A stretch of 64,000 bases of DNA from Amycolatopsis xylanica. Lineage in GTDB: Bacteria; Actinomycetota; Actinomycetes; Mycobacteriales; Pseudonocardiaceae. Below the pieces are notes generated by a model that searched no databases, was not told the DNA's origin, and saw only the letters and a program-made list of their open reading frames with translations. The stretch spans positions 62,001-126,000 of the forward strand of contig NZ_FNON01000014.1 in the NCBI RefSeq assembly GCF_900107045.1, in the 5' to 3' direction. Both the position numbers and the translations under genes were made by a program. Shown one piece after another: positions 24,651 to 34,000 of the stretch (the stretch's first letter is position 1; every line of letters begins with the position of its first letter).

Positions 24651-25772
24651 TTACTCCCCCACTTTCCGTTCCAGTTCGTCGAGCGCGCCGGCCAGCCGGA
24701 CCATCGTCTGGTCGTCGGTGACCGGCGTGCCATAGAGCACCGCGCCGATTTCGGCCTCCTGACGGCCGGTGCGCTGCGCGACGGAAGCCACCACGGCCGC
24801 CGCCTCGGCGTCGACCGGCAGTCCGAGCAGCGGTTTGAGCCGCGCGCGGCTGGCCTCGCGCAGTGTCTCCGCGGCGTGGTCGGCCGCGCCGGACCGGCGG
24901 TAGAGCCGGGCGCGGCCTTCGGTCGTCTCGGCCGCGCGGACCACGATCGGCAGCGGCTCGGTGACCACCGGGCCCAGCCGCCGCGCGCGCCACAGCGCGA
25001 TCAGCACGGCCGCGAATCCGAGTTCGATGACGGCGAACTTCCAGCCGTCGGGGACCAGTTCGTAGAACGTCTTCTTCGCGGCGGCGTCGATGTCCGACGG
25101 CGACGGGATGTACCAGACGAGCTTCGAACGCGTCCCGAGCAGGCGCATCATCAGCGCCGCGTTGCCTTCTTCGGCGAGCCGCTCGTTCGTGACCGGCGCG
25201 GCCGAGCCGACCAGCGTGGTCGTGCCCCGCTCGGTCCGTATCTGCGCGAGCGAGTCCTGGTAGCACAGCGTCACGTCCGGCCCGGTCGCCCGATACCGGA
25301 TCCCGCCGACCCGCGCCGACCCGGCGGCGACGGCCGCTTCGAGCTTGCAGCCGGGCTCGTGCACGCCGACTTCGCCGGGCCCCATCGCCTCGACCGACGG
25401 CGCCACGCGGGCGACGTCCTGCGCGGGCGAGAGCAGCACGACGTCACCGGCGCGTCCGGCGAGCTGTCCGAGACGGCCGGGGTCGATCATCTCGGGCAGG
25501 ACGACGAACAACGTCGATTCACCGTTGAGCGCGGCGTCCGCGTCGTCCGCCGTGTGGACCGTTTCGATCTCCACGCCGCGGTCTTCGAGCAGTTTGGCCA
25601 GCGCGTGTGAGCCTTTGGGCTGATACGACGCCGGGTCGAGGAAGTCGCGGTTCGGCTGCCCGCCGGCCAGCGTCAGCACCGCGCCCGCGACGAGCACGAA
25701 CGCGACGAACGCCAGCGGCCAGCGCGCCTTCAGCCAGATACCGCGCGCGTCGGGCGAGACGGAGGTGCTCAT
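24651..25772 (-). CDS. DUF4350 membrane protein
   Basis: 373 aa. N-terminal membrane helix (about residues 17-37), extracytoplasmic DUF4350 domain (SYQPKGSHALAKLLEDRGVEIETVHTADDADAAL, then TLFVVLPEMID), a second helix near residue 240 (FAVIELGFAAVLIALWRARR), and a cytoplasmic helical tail. DUF4350 resembles the N-terminal part of GldG-like proteins. Function unknown. It overlaps the DUF4129 gene by 4 bp (ATGA) and abuts moxR without a gap, so it is coupled to both. Confidence 0.88.
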   Translation of the reverse strand: MSTSVSPDARGIWLKARWPLAFVAFVLVAGAVLTLAGGQPNRDFLDPASYQPKGSHALAKLLEDRGVEIETVHTADDADAALNGESTLFVVLPEMIDPGRLGQLAGRAGDVVLLSPAQDVARVAPSVEAMGPGEVGVHEPGCKLEAAVAAGSARVGGIRYRATGPDVTLCYQDSLAQIRTERGTTTLVGSAAPVTNERLAEEGNAALMMRLLGTRSKLVWYIPSPSDIDAAAKKTFYELVPDGWKFAVIELGFAAVLIALWRARRLGPVVTEPLPIVVRAAETTEGRARLYRRSGAADHAAETLREASRARLKPLLGLPVDAEAAAVVASVAQRTGRQEAEIGAVLYGTPVTDDQTMVRLAGALDELERKVGE

Positions 25773-26395
25773 CCGGCCGCCATCGCGACCGGTTTGGCCT
25801 TCTGGATCCGCTGATCGAGATCGGTCAGCTCGCGATAGCCCGCTTCGGTGGCCGTTCGGTCGCCGTAGTGGACGTCGTCGAACAAACGCGCACCCTGATA
25901 GAGGCCGGCGGCGAGCTCGGGAAGCAGACGCCCCGCGTCGGCGGCGGCTTCGTCCGCGGTGCGGCCCGACCGTTCTTCGAGCAGCGCGCGTTCTTCGAGC
26001 GCGCGCACGATCGCGCGGAAACGCTCACGCACGGCGTCCGCGAAATCGCCACGCCCCGCCGCTTCTTCGGCGGCCTTGCGATGTTCCGCCGCCGACCGGG
26101 ACCGGCCGCCGTCGAACACGAGCCGGTCCGCGCTCGCCGCACGCCGGATCTTGCCGCTGCGCACGCGCACGGCCACGACGGCGCCGATGAGGATCACGAC
26201 GATCGCCACCAGGCCGAACACGCCACCCGGCACGATGCTTTCCACGTTGCCGAGGAACTCGCCGAGCCGTTCGGCCAGCCAGCGCAACGCCTCGTCGAAC
26301 CACGAGGGCTTCGCCGCCTGGTAACGCTGGTCGGTCAGCTCCTCCTGGGCAGCGCGGCGCGCGTCGTCCCGGCCGATGACGACCGGGATGTCCAT
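25769..26395 (-). CDS. DUF4129 membrane protein
   Basis: 208 aa with one central membrane helix (VFGLVAIVVILIGAVVAVRVR, about residues 62-82) and a C-terminal cytoplasmic DUF4129 segment (AGRGDFADAVRERFRAIVRALEERALLEERSGRTADEAA). The ATG at 26395 follows the preceding stop after 2 bp. The frame stays open up to 27319 but that part is a shadow of the upstream gene. DUF4129 is often fused to transglutaminase-like proteins; here it stands alone in the MoxR operon. Confidence 0.87.
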   Translation of the reverse strand: MDIPVVIGRDDARRAAQEELTDQRYQAAKPSWFDEALRWLAERLGEFLGNVESIVPGGVFGLVAIVVILIGAVVAVRVRSGKIRRAASADRLVFDGGRSRSAAEHRKAAEEAAGRGDFADAVRERFRAIVRALEERALLEERSGRTADEAAADAGRLLPELAAGLYQGARLFDDVHYGDRTATEAGYRELTDLDQRIQKAKPVAMAAG

Positions 26396-26397
26396 TC

Positions 26398-27642
26398 TCA
26401 CCACTGCTGGGGCGGCGCGGGCGGGTTCTGCGGAGCCGTTCCGGCCGCTCGCGCCAAGTCGATGTCCATACCTTCCTGCCGCATTCGCAGGTCGACGTAG
26501 ATCAGCACGATCACCAATGCGGAGAACGGCGCGATCAGCGTGTCCACCACCACGGAGCCCGCCGCCTGGATGATCAGGTCGCCGGTCGTCGGGACGTGCG
26601 GGGCCGACACCCCGAAGAGACGGCCGAGCGTGCCGCCGGCGCCGAGGTCGAACGGCAGCTGGATGATGAAGCTCAGCACCCAGCTGATCAGGTACGCGAC
26701 GATCAGGAAGCCCAGTACCCGCCCGAAGGCCTTGCTGACCAGGCGCCCGGAGCGGCGCAGCGACTCCATGATCGTGCTGCGCTCGAGGATCAGCGCGGCC
26801 GAGGCCAGCGCGAAGAACGTCCCCGGGACCACTACGCCGACCACGCACAGCAGGAGGCCGACGAAGCACATCAGGCCGTAGAGCAGGCCCACGACCACCA
26901 GTTGCGGGATCCGTGGACCGACCTCCGACACGGCCTCCTTGACAGAGACCGGCCTGCCCAGCACCGCCTTGCCCGCGATGGTCGTCAGGTAGCCCTGCAG
27001 GATCGCGTGCATGAGAACGGTGATGAGCAGCACGATCGCCAATGACCCGATCGTCGGGCCCAGGATCCTCCACGCCTGGTCGGCGCGCTGCTGGTCGGTC
27101 GCGGCCGGGCCGAGCTGCTCGATCTCGACGAGGTTGTCCGCGAGCAGGAACGCGGTGCCGAAGTTCAGCACCGCGCTGATCACCGCGATGATCGCCGACA
27201 CGCCGAGCACCTGGCCCGGGTAGCGGCGGATGATGGTGATCGCGCCGTCGAGGATCTCGCCGAGGTTCAGCGGGCGCAGCGGCACGACACCGGGCTTGCC
27301 GTAGCCCTGCGGGTTCCACTGAGGCGGGAGCGGCAGGCCGGGCGCCGGTGCGTAACCGGGCTGCGGCGCGGGTGCGGACGGCGGCACGAAGCCACCGGCG
27401 GGCTGCTCGGGCGCGGACGGGGGCACGAAACCGCCAGACGGCTGCTCAGGAGCTGAGGGCGGCACGAAGCCGCCGGACGGCTGCTCGGGTGCGGCGTCTG
27501 CGGGCTGCTCGGGCGTGACATCGGCGGGCTGCTCGGACTTCGCGGGCTGGATGAAACCGCTCGGTTCGTGGCGCGGTATCCCCTGGCTCGGTGTCGGCGC
27601 GTCCGGTTCTTCTGGCACGGACTTTCCACCGGTATCACTCAT
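26398..27642 (-). CDS. Polytopic membrane protein with proline-rich repeat N-terminus (first gene of MoxR operon)
   Basis: 414 aa. The start ATG at 27642 has AGGGG five bases upstream. The first 115 residues are cytoplasmic and low-complexity, with three 13-residue repeats EQPSGGFVPPSAP at residues 53-91. The rest has about six hydrophobic segments in the style of the glycerophosphoryl diester phosphodiesterase membrane domain/DUF7847 proteins (RPLNLGEILDGAITIIRRYPGQVLGVSAII). No catalytic motif. It heads the operon with DUF4129, DUF4350, MoxR and DUF58 and matches the position I recall for Rv3689 in mycobacteria. Confidence 0.85.
   Translation of the reverse strand: MSDTGGKSVPEEPDAPTPSQGIPRHEPSGFIQPAKSEQPADVTPEQPADAAPEQPSGGFVPPSAPEQPSGGFVPPSAPEQPAGGFVPPSAPAPQPGYAPAPGLPLPPQWNPQGYGKPGVVPLRPLNLGEILDGAITIIRRYPGQVLGVSAIIAVISAVLNFGTAFLLADNLVEIEQLGPAATDQQRADQAWRILGPTIGSLAIVLLITVLMHAILQGYLTTIAGKAVLGRPVSVKEAVSEVGPRIPQLVVVGLLYGLMCFVGLLLCVVGVVVPGTFFALASAALILERSTIMESLRRSGRLVSKAFGRVLGFLIVAYLISWVLSFIIQLPFDLGAGGTLGRLFGVSAPHVPTTGDLIIQAAGSVVVDTLIAPFSALVIVLIYVDLRMRQEGMDIDLARAAGTAPQNPPAPPQQW
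27370..27486. repeat. Three 39-bp tandem repeats inside the membrane protein gene
   Basis: Encodes residues 53-91 of the membrane protein, three near-identical 13-residue units (EQPSGGFVPPSAP; the third has Ala for Ser). The unit length is a multiple of three, so copy number can vary without a frameshift. Confidence 0.85.
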
Positions 27643-27749
27643 CGAAGCCCCTAGCCCCTCAGACAATGCTTGCGCACACTCTTGCAGAGCGCTGACCAGC
27701 GAGCCACCACAGGCCCGACCTGACAGACACTTAACTCGGGTGAGGCTAG

Positions 27750-27758
27750 TTATGCTGG
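27750..27758 (+). promoter_or_regulatory. Candidate -10 region (TTATGCTGG) of metallopeptidase gene 2
   Basis: Same nine bases as before copy 1. A TTAACT at 27731-27736 could serve as -35, but the spacing of 14 is short. It lies in the 170-bp divergent gap between the MoxR operon and the metallopeptidase gene. Confidence 0.3.
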
Positions 27759-27812
27759 ACCGTGCCGGCAGCCCCGGCCCGTGTCCACCGAGACCCCCAC
27801 GGGACCGCATCG

Positions 27813-28886
27813 ATGACGCAACCGCCCCACGGCACCTGGCCGCCTTCTGGCGCGGTCCAGCCGCCACCGGCGCCCGGCCGTCAGCAAGGCGGGCCCTGGT
27901 TCCAGGGGCCCCCGCCACCGCCGCAGAAGAAGTCGCCGCTGGCGATCGTGGTGATCGCGCTGAGCGCGGTCGCCGTGCTCGTGCTCGGGATGGTGGCGAT
28001 CGTCGCGCTCAACCGCGACGACAACGGCAACGTGGCCGCGGCCGGGTTCAGCAGCAGCGCCGCGCCGACCCCGCCGCCGCAGAAGCCGCCGCCCACGACG
28101 CTGTCGTCGACGGCCAGCCCGTCCGCGCCGGTCAGCAAGCCGAGCCCGACGCAGCAGCCCGAGCAGCAGAAGATCCTCAAGCTCGCCGACCACCCGATCC
28201 TGCAGGACCCGGCGGCCGGGCTGAAGAACCGCGTCTGCACCCTGCCCGCGTGGCAGAGCAACCAGAACGCGGCCGAGCAGTTCTTCACCGCCGCCAGCCG
28301 CTGCCTCGACGCGGCCTGGGGCCCGTTCCTCGAGTACTACCACCTGCCGTTCTCGCCGCCCGCGCTGCACTTCCCGACCGGGCCCAGCTTCGACACCGAA
28401 TGCGGCACCATCCAGGTCGGCATCGCGACGGCCGCGTACTACTGCGAGAACAACCTCTACGTGCCGTTCCGCGGTCTCCAGACCGACCAGTACGGCAACA
28501 ACCCCGGCGTCTACCTGGCGCTGTTCGCGCACGAGTACGGCCACCACGTGCAAGAGGTCGCCGGGCTGATGGACGCGGCGTGGCAGAAGATCTACGAGGT
28601 CGGCCCCAACAGCCCGGCCGGGCTCGAGATGTCCCGGCGCAAGGAGCTGCAGGCGCAGTGCTTCTCGGGGATGTTCCTGGGCGCGCACGTCGACCAGGGC
28701 GGCTCGCTGACCAAGGACATGTTCGACAAGGCCTGGAACGACCAGGAGACCCGGGGCGACAACACCTCGGGCAGCCGGGACCACGGCACGAACGCCCACT
28801 ACGCCGCGTGGTGGCGGGCGGGTGCGAAGAGTGACCGGATCGTCGACTGCAACACGTTCTCGGCACCCGCGTCAGCCGTCTCCTGA
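27813..28886 (+). CDS. Membrane-anchored neutral zinc metallopeptidase, copy 2
   Basis: 357 aa, paralog of the gene at 17.9 kb. The ATG at 27813 gives the same MTQPPHG start. Pro-rich N-terminus (residues 1-45), membrane helix (about 47-68), short Pro/Ser linker, then an extracytoplasmic zinc peptidase domain with HEYGHH at residues 240-245 and ELQAQCFSGMFLGAHVD downstream. Its N-terminal tail is about 100 residues shorter than in copy 1. It is divergent from the MoxR operon, which supports a functional link with that membrane system. Confidence 0.88.
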   Translation: MTQPPHGTWPPSGAVQPPPAPGRQQGGPWFQGPPPPPQKKSPLAIVVIALSAVAVLVLGMVAIVALNRDDNGNVAAAGFSSSAAPTPPPQKPPPTTLSSTASPSAPVSKPSPTQQPEQQKILKLADHPILQDPAAGLKNRVCTLPAWQSNQNAAEQFFTAASRCLDAAWGPFLEYYHLPFSPPALHFPTGPSFDTECGTIQVGIATAAYYCENNLYVPFRGLQTDQYGNNPGVYLALFAHEYGHHVQEVAGLMDAAWQKIYEVGPNSPAGLEMSRRKELQAQCFSGMFLGAHVDQGGSLTKDMFDKAWNDQETRGDNTSGSRDHGTNAHYAAWWRAGAKSDRIVDCNTFSAPASAVS

Positions 28887-28894
28887 CGAAACCC

Positions 28895-28969
28895 CGAAAG
28901 TGGCTTTCGTCAGGTGCGATCTGACAAAAGTGGCTTTCGGGTAATGGGACCTGCCGAAAGTGGCTTTCG
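28895..28969. repeat. Three CGAAAGTGGCTTTCG hairpin units at 30-bp intervals
   Basis: Units at 28895-28909, 28925-28939 (first G changed to A) and 28955-28969 each form a CGAAAG-TGG-CTTTCG mini-hairpin. Their starts are exactly 30 bp apart and the 15-bp spacers differ. The array lies between the stops of the convergent metallopeptidase and small membrane protein genes and may end transcription. The same core occurs in the long palindrome at 63697-63753. Confidence 0.8.
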
Positions 28970-28984
28970 GGCTTCAGCGGGGCG

Positions 28985-29446
28985 TCAGGGGCGGGCGGGG
29001 GTCCGCTGCAACAGGTAGACGAAGCCCGCGCCCGCGGCGCAGCTCAGGGTGAGCAGGGCCAGGCCCGCGGGCCGCGCGAGGTCGTTGGCGCCGGTGACGA
29101 ACTCGGCCGGGTCGACGGTGAGGTTGCCCGTGTGCTCGTCCGGCAGCAGGACCTTGACCTTCTCGCCCTGGTTGTGGCCGCACGCGGTGAGTGTGGCGTC
29201 GAGGGTGTGGCCGCCCTGCGGGATGCGCACGGCCTCGTGCGGCGCCGGCCCGGTGCACGGGGCGGGCCCGGTGACCTCGGCCTCGACGACGACGCCTTTG
29301 GCCTCGCCGGTCAGCGCGAACAGGCCGGGCCCCGCGAACCACGAGGCGATGACCACGAAGAGCGCGAGGGCGCCTGCGACGGCGAAGGGTGTCCAACGCG
29401 GCACGACCGCGTTTCTGAGTGGTTCCGATCGCCGCACATCAGCCAT
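28985..29446 (-). CDS. Small two-helix membrane protein of unknown function
   Basis: 153 aa, not recognised. N-terminal cytoplasmic segment, a membrane helix (about residues 18-40), an extracytoplasmic region of about 80 residues with two cysteines (CTG and ACGHNQGEKVKVLLPDE), and a C-terminal helix (about 128-146). The ATG at 29446 (MADVRRSEP) is preferred over an upstream start at 29467. It lies 37 bp downstream of the ion channel gene on the same strand, so the two may be co-transcribed. Confidence 0.65.
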   Translation of the reverse strand: MADVRRSEPLRNAVVPRWTPFAVAGALALFVVIASWFAGPGLFALTGEAKGVVVEAEVTGPAPCTGPAPHEAVRIPQGGHTLDATLTACGHNQGEKVKVLLPDEHTGNLTVDPAEFVTGANDLARPAGLALLTLSCAAGAGFVYLLQRTPARP

Positions 29447-29483
29447 GGTTCCAGATGGCAGCGGCAAAACACAGCCGGGCCGG

Positions 29484-30548
29484 TCACCGCTCGATCTTGT
29501 CGGCGAACGTCACCTTCTTGACGTAAAGCAGCCGGTCACCGTGCTCGATGGCGTCGGCCTGCGGCGCGTCGACCCGGTAGAGCTCGCCGTCGCGGACCAC
29601 GCCGAGGACGATGTCCGACAGGTGCCGCGGCGACCCTCCGACCTCGCCAGGCTCGACCGGGCGCTCGGCGATCGCGAGCCCGGACTCCGGGGTGAGCAGG
29701 TCCTCGACCATGTCGACGACCAGCGGCGTCGAGGTCGCCATGCCGAGCAGGCGGCCTGCGGTCTCGCTGGACACCACGACCTGGTTCGCGCCCGACTGCT
29801 TCAGCAGGTGGACGTTCTCGGCCTCGCGCACCGAGGCCACGATGTGCGAGTTCGGCGCGATCTCCCGCGCGGTGAGCGTGACCAGCACCGCCGTGTCGTC
29901 CCGGTTCGGCGCGACGACCACGGCCCGCGCGCGCTGCACGCCCGCGACCCGGAGCACGTCGGACCGGGTGGCGGAGCCGTGCACGGTGACCAGGCCGAGC
30001 GCGCTCGCCGCGTCGAGCGCCTGCTGGTCGGTGTCGACGACCACGATGTGGTTCGGTGGCAGGCTCTCGTCGCCCAGCAGCGTGTTCACCGCGGACCGGC
30101 CCTTGGTGCCGAACCCGACGACCACCACGTGGTCCTCCACCTTCGACCTCCACTTCTGGATCTTGAACGCCTGCCGCGACCGTTCGGTCAGCACCTCGAG
30201 TGTCGTGCCGACCAGCACGATGAGGAACAGCACGCGCAATGGGGTGATGACGAGGACGTTGACCAGCCGCGCCGTCTCGGTGGCCGGCGCGATGTCACCG
30301 TAGCCGGTGGTCGAGAGCGAGACCGTCGAGTAGTACAGGCAGTCGAGGAAGCTGAGCCCGTCGCCGTTGGCGTCGCGGTAGCCGTCACGGTCGAGGTAGA
30401 CGATCAGCACCGTCGCCAGCAGCGCCAGCAGCGCGCCGATGATGCGCTTGACGATCGACCGCAACGGGCTGACCGCCGTCTCCGGCATCCTGATCACGCC
30501 GACGAGTTCATGATCTGGCCGATGATCAGCATCACTCACGCCGCGCAT
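29484..30548 (-). CDS. Two-helix potassium channel with TrkA-N (RCK) domain
   Basis: 354 aa. Two membrane helices surround a pore loop with selectivity filter STTGYGD (TTGYGD at residues 80-85), typical for K+. A cytoplasmic RCK/TrkA-N domain follows from about residue 118 (VEDHVVVVGFGTKGRSAV, then VVVDTDQQALDAA), with a C-terminal TrkA-C-like part. Such MthK/Kch-like channels are gated by nucleotides or ions. Alternative in-frame start at 30488 (MPETAV) would remove 20 residues. In context it matches mycobacterial Rv3200c, between nudC and adnB. Confidence 0.9.
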   Translation of the reverse strand: MRGVSDADHRPDHELVGVIRMPETAVSPLRSIVKRIIGALLALLATVLIVYLDRDGYRDANGDGLSFLDCLYYSTVSLSTTGYGDIAPATETARLVNVLVITPLRVLFLIVLVGTTLEVLTERSRQAFKIQKWRSKVEDHVVVVGFGTKGRSAVNTLLGDESLPPNHIVVVDTDQQALDAASALGLVTVHGSATRSDVLRVAGVQRARAVVVAPNRDDTAVLVTLTAREIAPNSHIVASVREAENVHLLKQSGANQVVVSSETAGRLLGMATSTPLVVDMVEDLLTPESGLAIAERPVEPGEVGGSPRHLSDIVLGVVRDGELYRVDAPQADAIEHGDRLLYVKKVTFADKIER

Positions 30549-30646
30549 GCTATCCGAACCGCACGATTCGTACAGCGCCGATCGCCGGTCGGAATTGCAT
30601 GATCAGATGTCATGTCGCCGACGGCGGATGTGCTTTGCTCTGAGGC

Positions 30647-31003
30647 ATGTCTTCACAGCGTCCCGCGGCGTTCCTGGCCGCTTTCCTCGGTCTCGCCGGC
30701 GTCATGCATTTCGCGCGTCCCAAGTTCTTCGACACGATGGTGCCGAAGGAGCTGCCCGGCTCACCCCGGCAGTGGACGCACGCGTCCGGCGTGGTCGAAC
30801 TGGCGGTCGCGACGTCGATCGCGCTGCCGAAGACGCGCGAGCTGGGCGGGCTCGCCGCGGCGCTGATGTTCCTCGGTGTCTTCCCCGCCAACGTCAAGCA
30901 GGCCTTGGACGCCAAGGGCAAGGAGCGCGCCGTCGCCTACGCGCGGCTGCCGGTGCAGTGGCCGCTCATCGCGTGGGCGCTTAAGGTCCGCGACAACGCC
31001 TAA
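30647..31003 (+). CDS. DoxX-like small membrane protein
   Basis: 118 aa with three to four hydrophobic segments and the pattern of DoxX-related proteins (AFLGLAGVMHFARPKFFDTMVPKELPG, then TRELGGLAAALMFLGVFPANVKQALD). Function unproven; relatives act in redox or sulfur metabolism. It is divergent from the channel gene and its stop overlaps the adnB stop by 4 bp. Confidence 0.75.
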   Translation: MSSQRPAAFLAAFLGLAGVMHFARPKFFDTMVPKELPGSPRQWTHASGVVELAVATSIALPKTRELGGLAAALMFLGVFPANVKQALDAKGKERAVAYARLPVQWPLIAWALKVRDNA

Positions 31004-34000
31004 TCCTCGGCCGTGGGGACGCCGCGCAGCAGCTCGCGCAGGCCTTCGGCGTCCAAAAGGTCCTCCGGCCAGACCGTACGGTCGTGCTTCACGTAATGGA
31101 ACGCCGCGCGCACCTGTGACGGGTCGACGCCACGCAAAGCCGCCCACGCCAGCCGATACGCGGTGAGCTGCACCGCCAGCGGCCGCAGCTTCTCGCCGTC
31201 GGGCACCGCACCGGTCTTCCAGTCGACGACCGTCCAGGTGCCGTCCGGCTCCTGGAACACCGCGTCCATCCGGCCGCGCACGGTCACCCCGTCGAGATCG
31301 GTCGAGAACGGGACCTCGACGTCGACCGGCATCCGCGCCGCCCACGCGCTCGCCTCGAACGCCTCCTGCAGCGCGATGAGCTCGCCGTCGTCGGCCTCGT
31401 CCGCGTCCGCCGCGCCCGGCAGGTCGTCGATCTCGAACAGCCGCCCGCCGCCGAACCGGTGCTCCAGCCAGCCGTGGAACGCCGTGCCGCGGCGCGCGAA
31501 CGTGTTGGGCGCCAGCGGAAGTGGCCGCCGCAGTCGCCGCGCGAGACCTTCCGCGTCCGACGCGAGCTCGACGAGCTGGCTCACCGAGAGGTGATCGGGC
31601 AGCGTCACCTGCTGCACGTTCGCCACCGCGCGCGCCCGCTCCGCGAGCAGCACCTGCGTATCGGTGATCCAGCCGTCGGGGTCGTCCTCGTCCTCGGCGG
31701 GCGCGTCGGGGTCGTCCGGGTCCTCGGCGTCGGACATCGCGGCCAGCACGAGTTCGACGCCGTTGGCCACCGGCTCGCGCCGCACGCCGAGCGGGTCGAC
31801 CGGCCACACCACCTTGCGTGAGTCGGTGACCAACGGGTTCTCGTCGTCGGGGTCGGGCTCGTCCGCCCATTCCACGATCTCGCCGACGGACGTTTCCTCG
31901 AGCACGCCGAGGATCTCCGTCAGGAACGTCGACGGTCCCTTCGGCCGGGCGCTCGTCTCGTTCCACCAATGCCCGGACACCAGCAACGCCCGCTCAGACC
32001 GGGTCAGCGCGACGTAACAGAGCCGCCGCTCTTCCTCGGCCTCCCGCTCGGCGAAGCCTTCCTCGTGCAGTTCAAGGCCTTCGAGCACTTCCTTGCGGTC
32101 GTACCCGTCGGCGACGCGTAGCTCGGGCAGGTCCTGCGCGTCACCACGCAGCGCCGCGGGCAGCGCGGTGACCGTACGCAGCCAGGACGACGACCGCCGC
32201 TTGCTCGGGAACGTGTCCTGCACCAGATGCGGCACGGCCACGATCTCCCATTCGAGCCCCTTGGCCGAGTGCCCGGTGAGCACCTGCACCCGGTCCGGCA
32301 CGACCTCGACCTCACCGGGCGTGAGCCCGTCCTCCGCGTGCGCGGCGGTGTTCAGATAGTCCACAAAGGACAACAGGGTCGCCGTCGGCGAGGCCTCCGC
32401 GTAGTCGGTGACGACGTCGGCGAACGCGTCCAGGTGCACCCGCCCCGCGGCGCCGGGCCTGGCCAGCGACTCGACGTCCAGCAGCAGCGTCCGTTCCACG
32501 TCCGCGACGAGTTCGGGCAGCGACTGGTCGAGACGGCGCCGCAGCATCGACAGTTCCTGGGCGATGCGCTGGATCCGCCGGAACCCGTCGGGCGAGTACT
32601 GCCCGGGATGACCGGGATCGTCGATCGCGTCGACCAGCCCGGCCTGCTCCGCGCGCTCGGTGTAGAGCACGACCTCGTCCTTCGCGGCCTGCTGACCGGG
32701 ATTGGACAGCTGGTTCGCGCGCCGCCACAACGCGGCCAGGTCAGCCGCCGCGATCCGCCAGCGCGCACCCGTCAGCAGCCGGGCGGCCGCCGTGCCCGCG
32801 AGCGGGTCCGCGAGCACGCGCAACGTGCTGACCAGGTCCGCGACCTCGGGTTCGTCGAGCAGCCCGCCGAGGCCGACCACCTCGACCGGCAGCCCGCGTG
32901 CCCGCAGCTCGGCCGCGATCGGCGCCATGTCGGCGCGGCGGCGCACGAGCACCGCGGCCGTCGGTGGCGTGCCGTGCTCGTCCTGGTGCGCGTACCAGCG
33001 CTGGGCGAGCGCGTCGGCGACCCACACGCGTTCGGCGCGCACGTCCTTGAGCAACGCGCACGCGATGTCCGCGGGCGGAGCGCCGTCCCGCGCGCGCAGC
33101 CGTTCGACGCCGAGTCCCTTGGCGCGCAACGGTTCCGAGATCGCGTTGGCGAGCGTGAGGATCGCGGCCGGGTTGCGGAAACTGGTCAGCAGCCCGTATT
33201 CGTGCGCGGGCAGCAGCTTCCCGTCGACGCGCGGGAAGTCCGTGGTGAAGCGCGGCAGGTTGGCCGCGCTCGCGCCGCGCCAGCCGTAGATCGCCTGCGC
33301 CGGGTCGCCGACCGCGGTCACCGGCAGCGGCGGCCGCTCCCCCATCCCGAACAGCGACCGCAGCAGCACGCGCTGCGCGTGCCCGGTGTCCTGGTACTCG
33401 TCGAGCAGCACCGCGCCGTACCGGTCACGCTCACCCGTCACGACCTCGGGATGACTCGACGCGAGCTGCGCGGCCAGCGACATCTGGTCGGCGAAGTCGA
33501 GCGCGCCCTCCGCGCGCTTGCGGTGGTGATAGCCCTCGACCAGCGGCAGCAGTTCGAGCCGGAACCGTTGGGCGGCAATGATCTCCGCCAGCTTCTGCGG
33601 CAACGCGGCCCGCTGCCCCTTGGCGCGCGGCGCGTTCTCGATGACCTGGCACAGCCAACGCGTGTAATCGCCGAGCTGATCGAGCTCGACCAGGTGCTCG
33701 CCCAGTTCCCCGGCCAGCGCGAGCACCTGGGCGGTCACCGACGACGGCACCCGGTCGGTGTCCAGGTCATGGTCCCAAGTGGACACCACGCGATGCGCCA
33801 GCTGCCACGACGCGGTCTCCGACAGAAGCCGGACACCAGGTTGCACCGGCAGCCGGAGCCCGTGCTCGCCGAGCAGCCGCCCCGCGTAGGCGTGATACGT
33901 GAGGACGGTCGGCTCACCGGCGAGCACGGCGGCCTGCCGCGCGCCACTGGGATCGATCCGCTCCAGAAGTCCTGATCCAGCAAGCCTTTTCAGCCGAGCA

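Noticed and set aside
26396..27319. Long N-terminal extension of the DUF4129 gene
   Set aside because: It is a frame shadow of the polytopic membrane protein gene; the ATG at 26395 follows that gene's stop by 2 bp and starts a normal DUF4129 protein.
28895..28969. CRISPR-like array (repeats at 30-bp period with differing spacers)
   Set aside because: Repeat unit is only 15 bp, spacers are 15 bp, just three units, each a self-complementary hairpin, and no cas gene is nearby. A similar unit forms a terminator palindrome at 63.7 kb.
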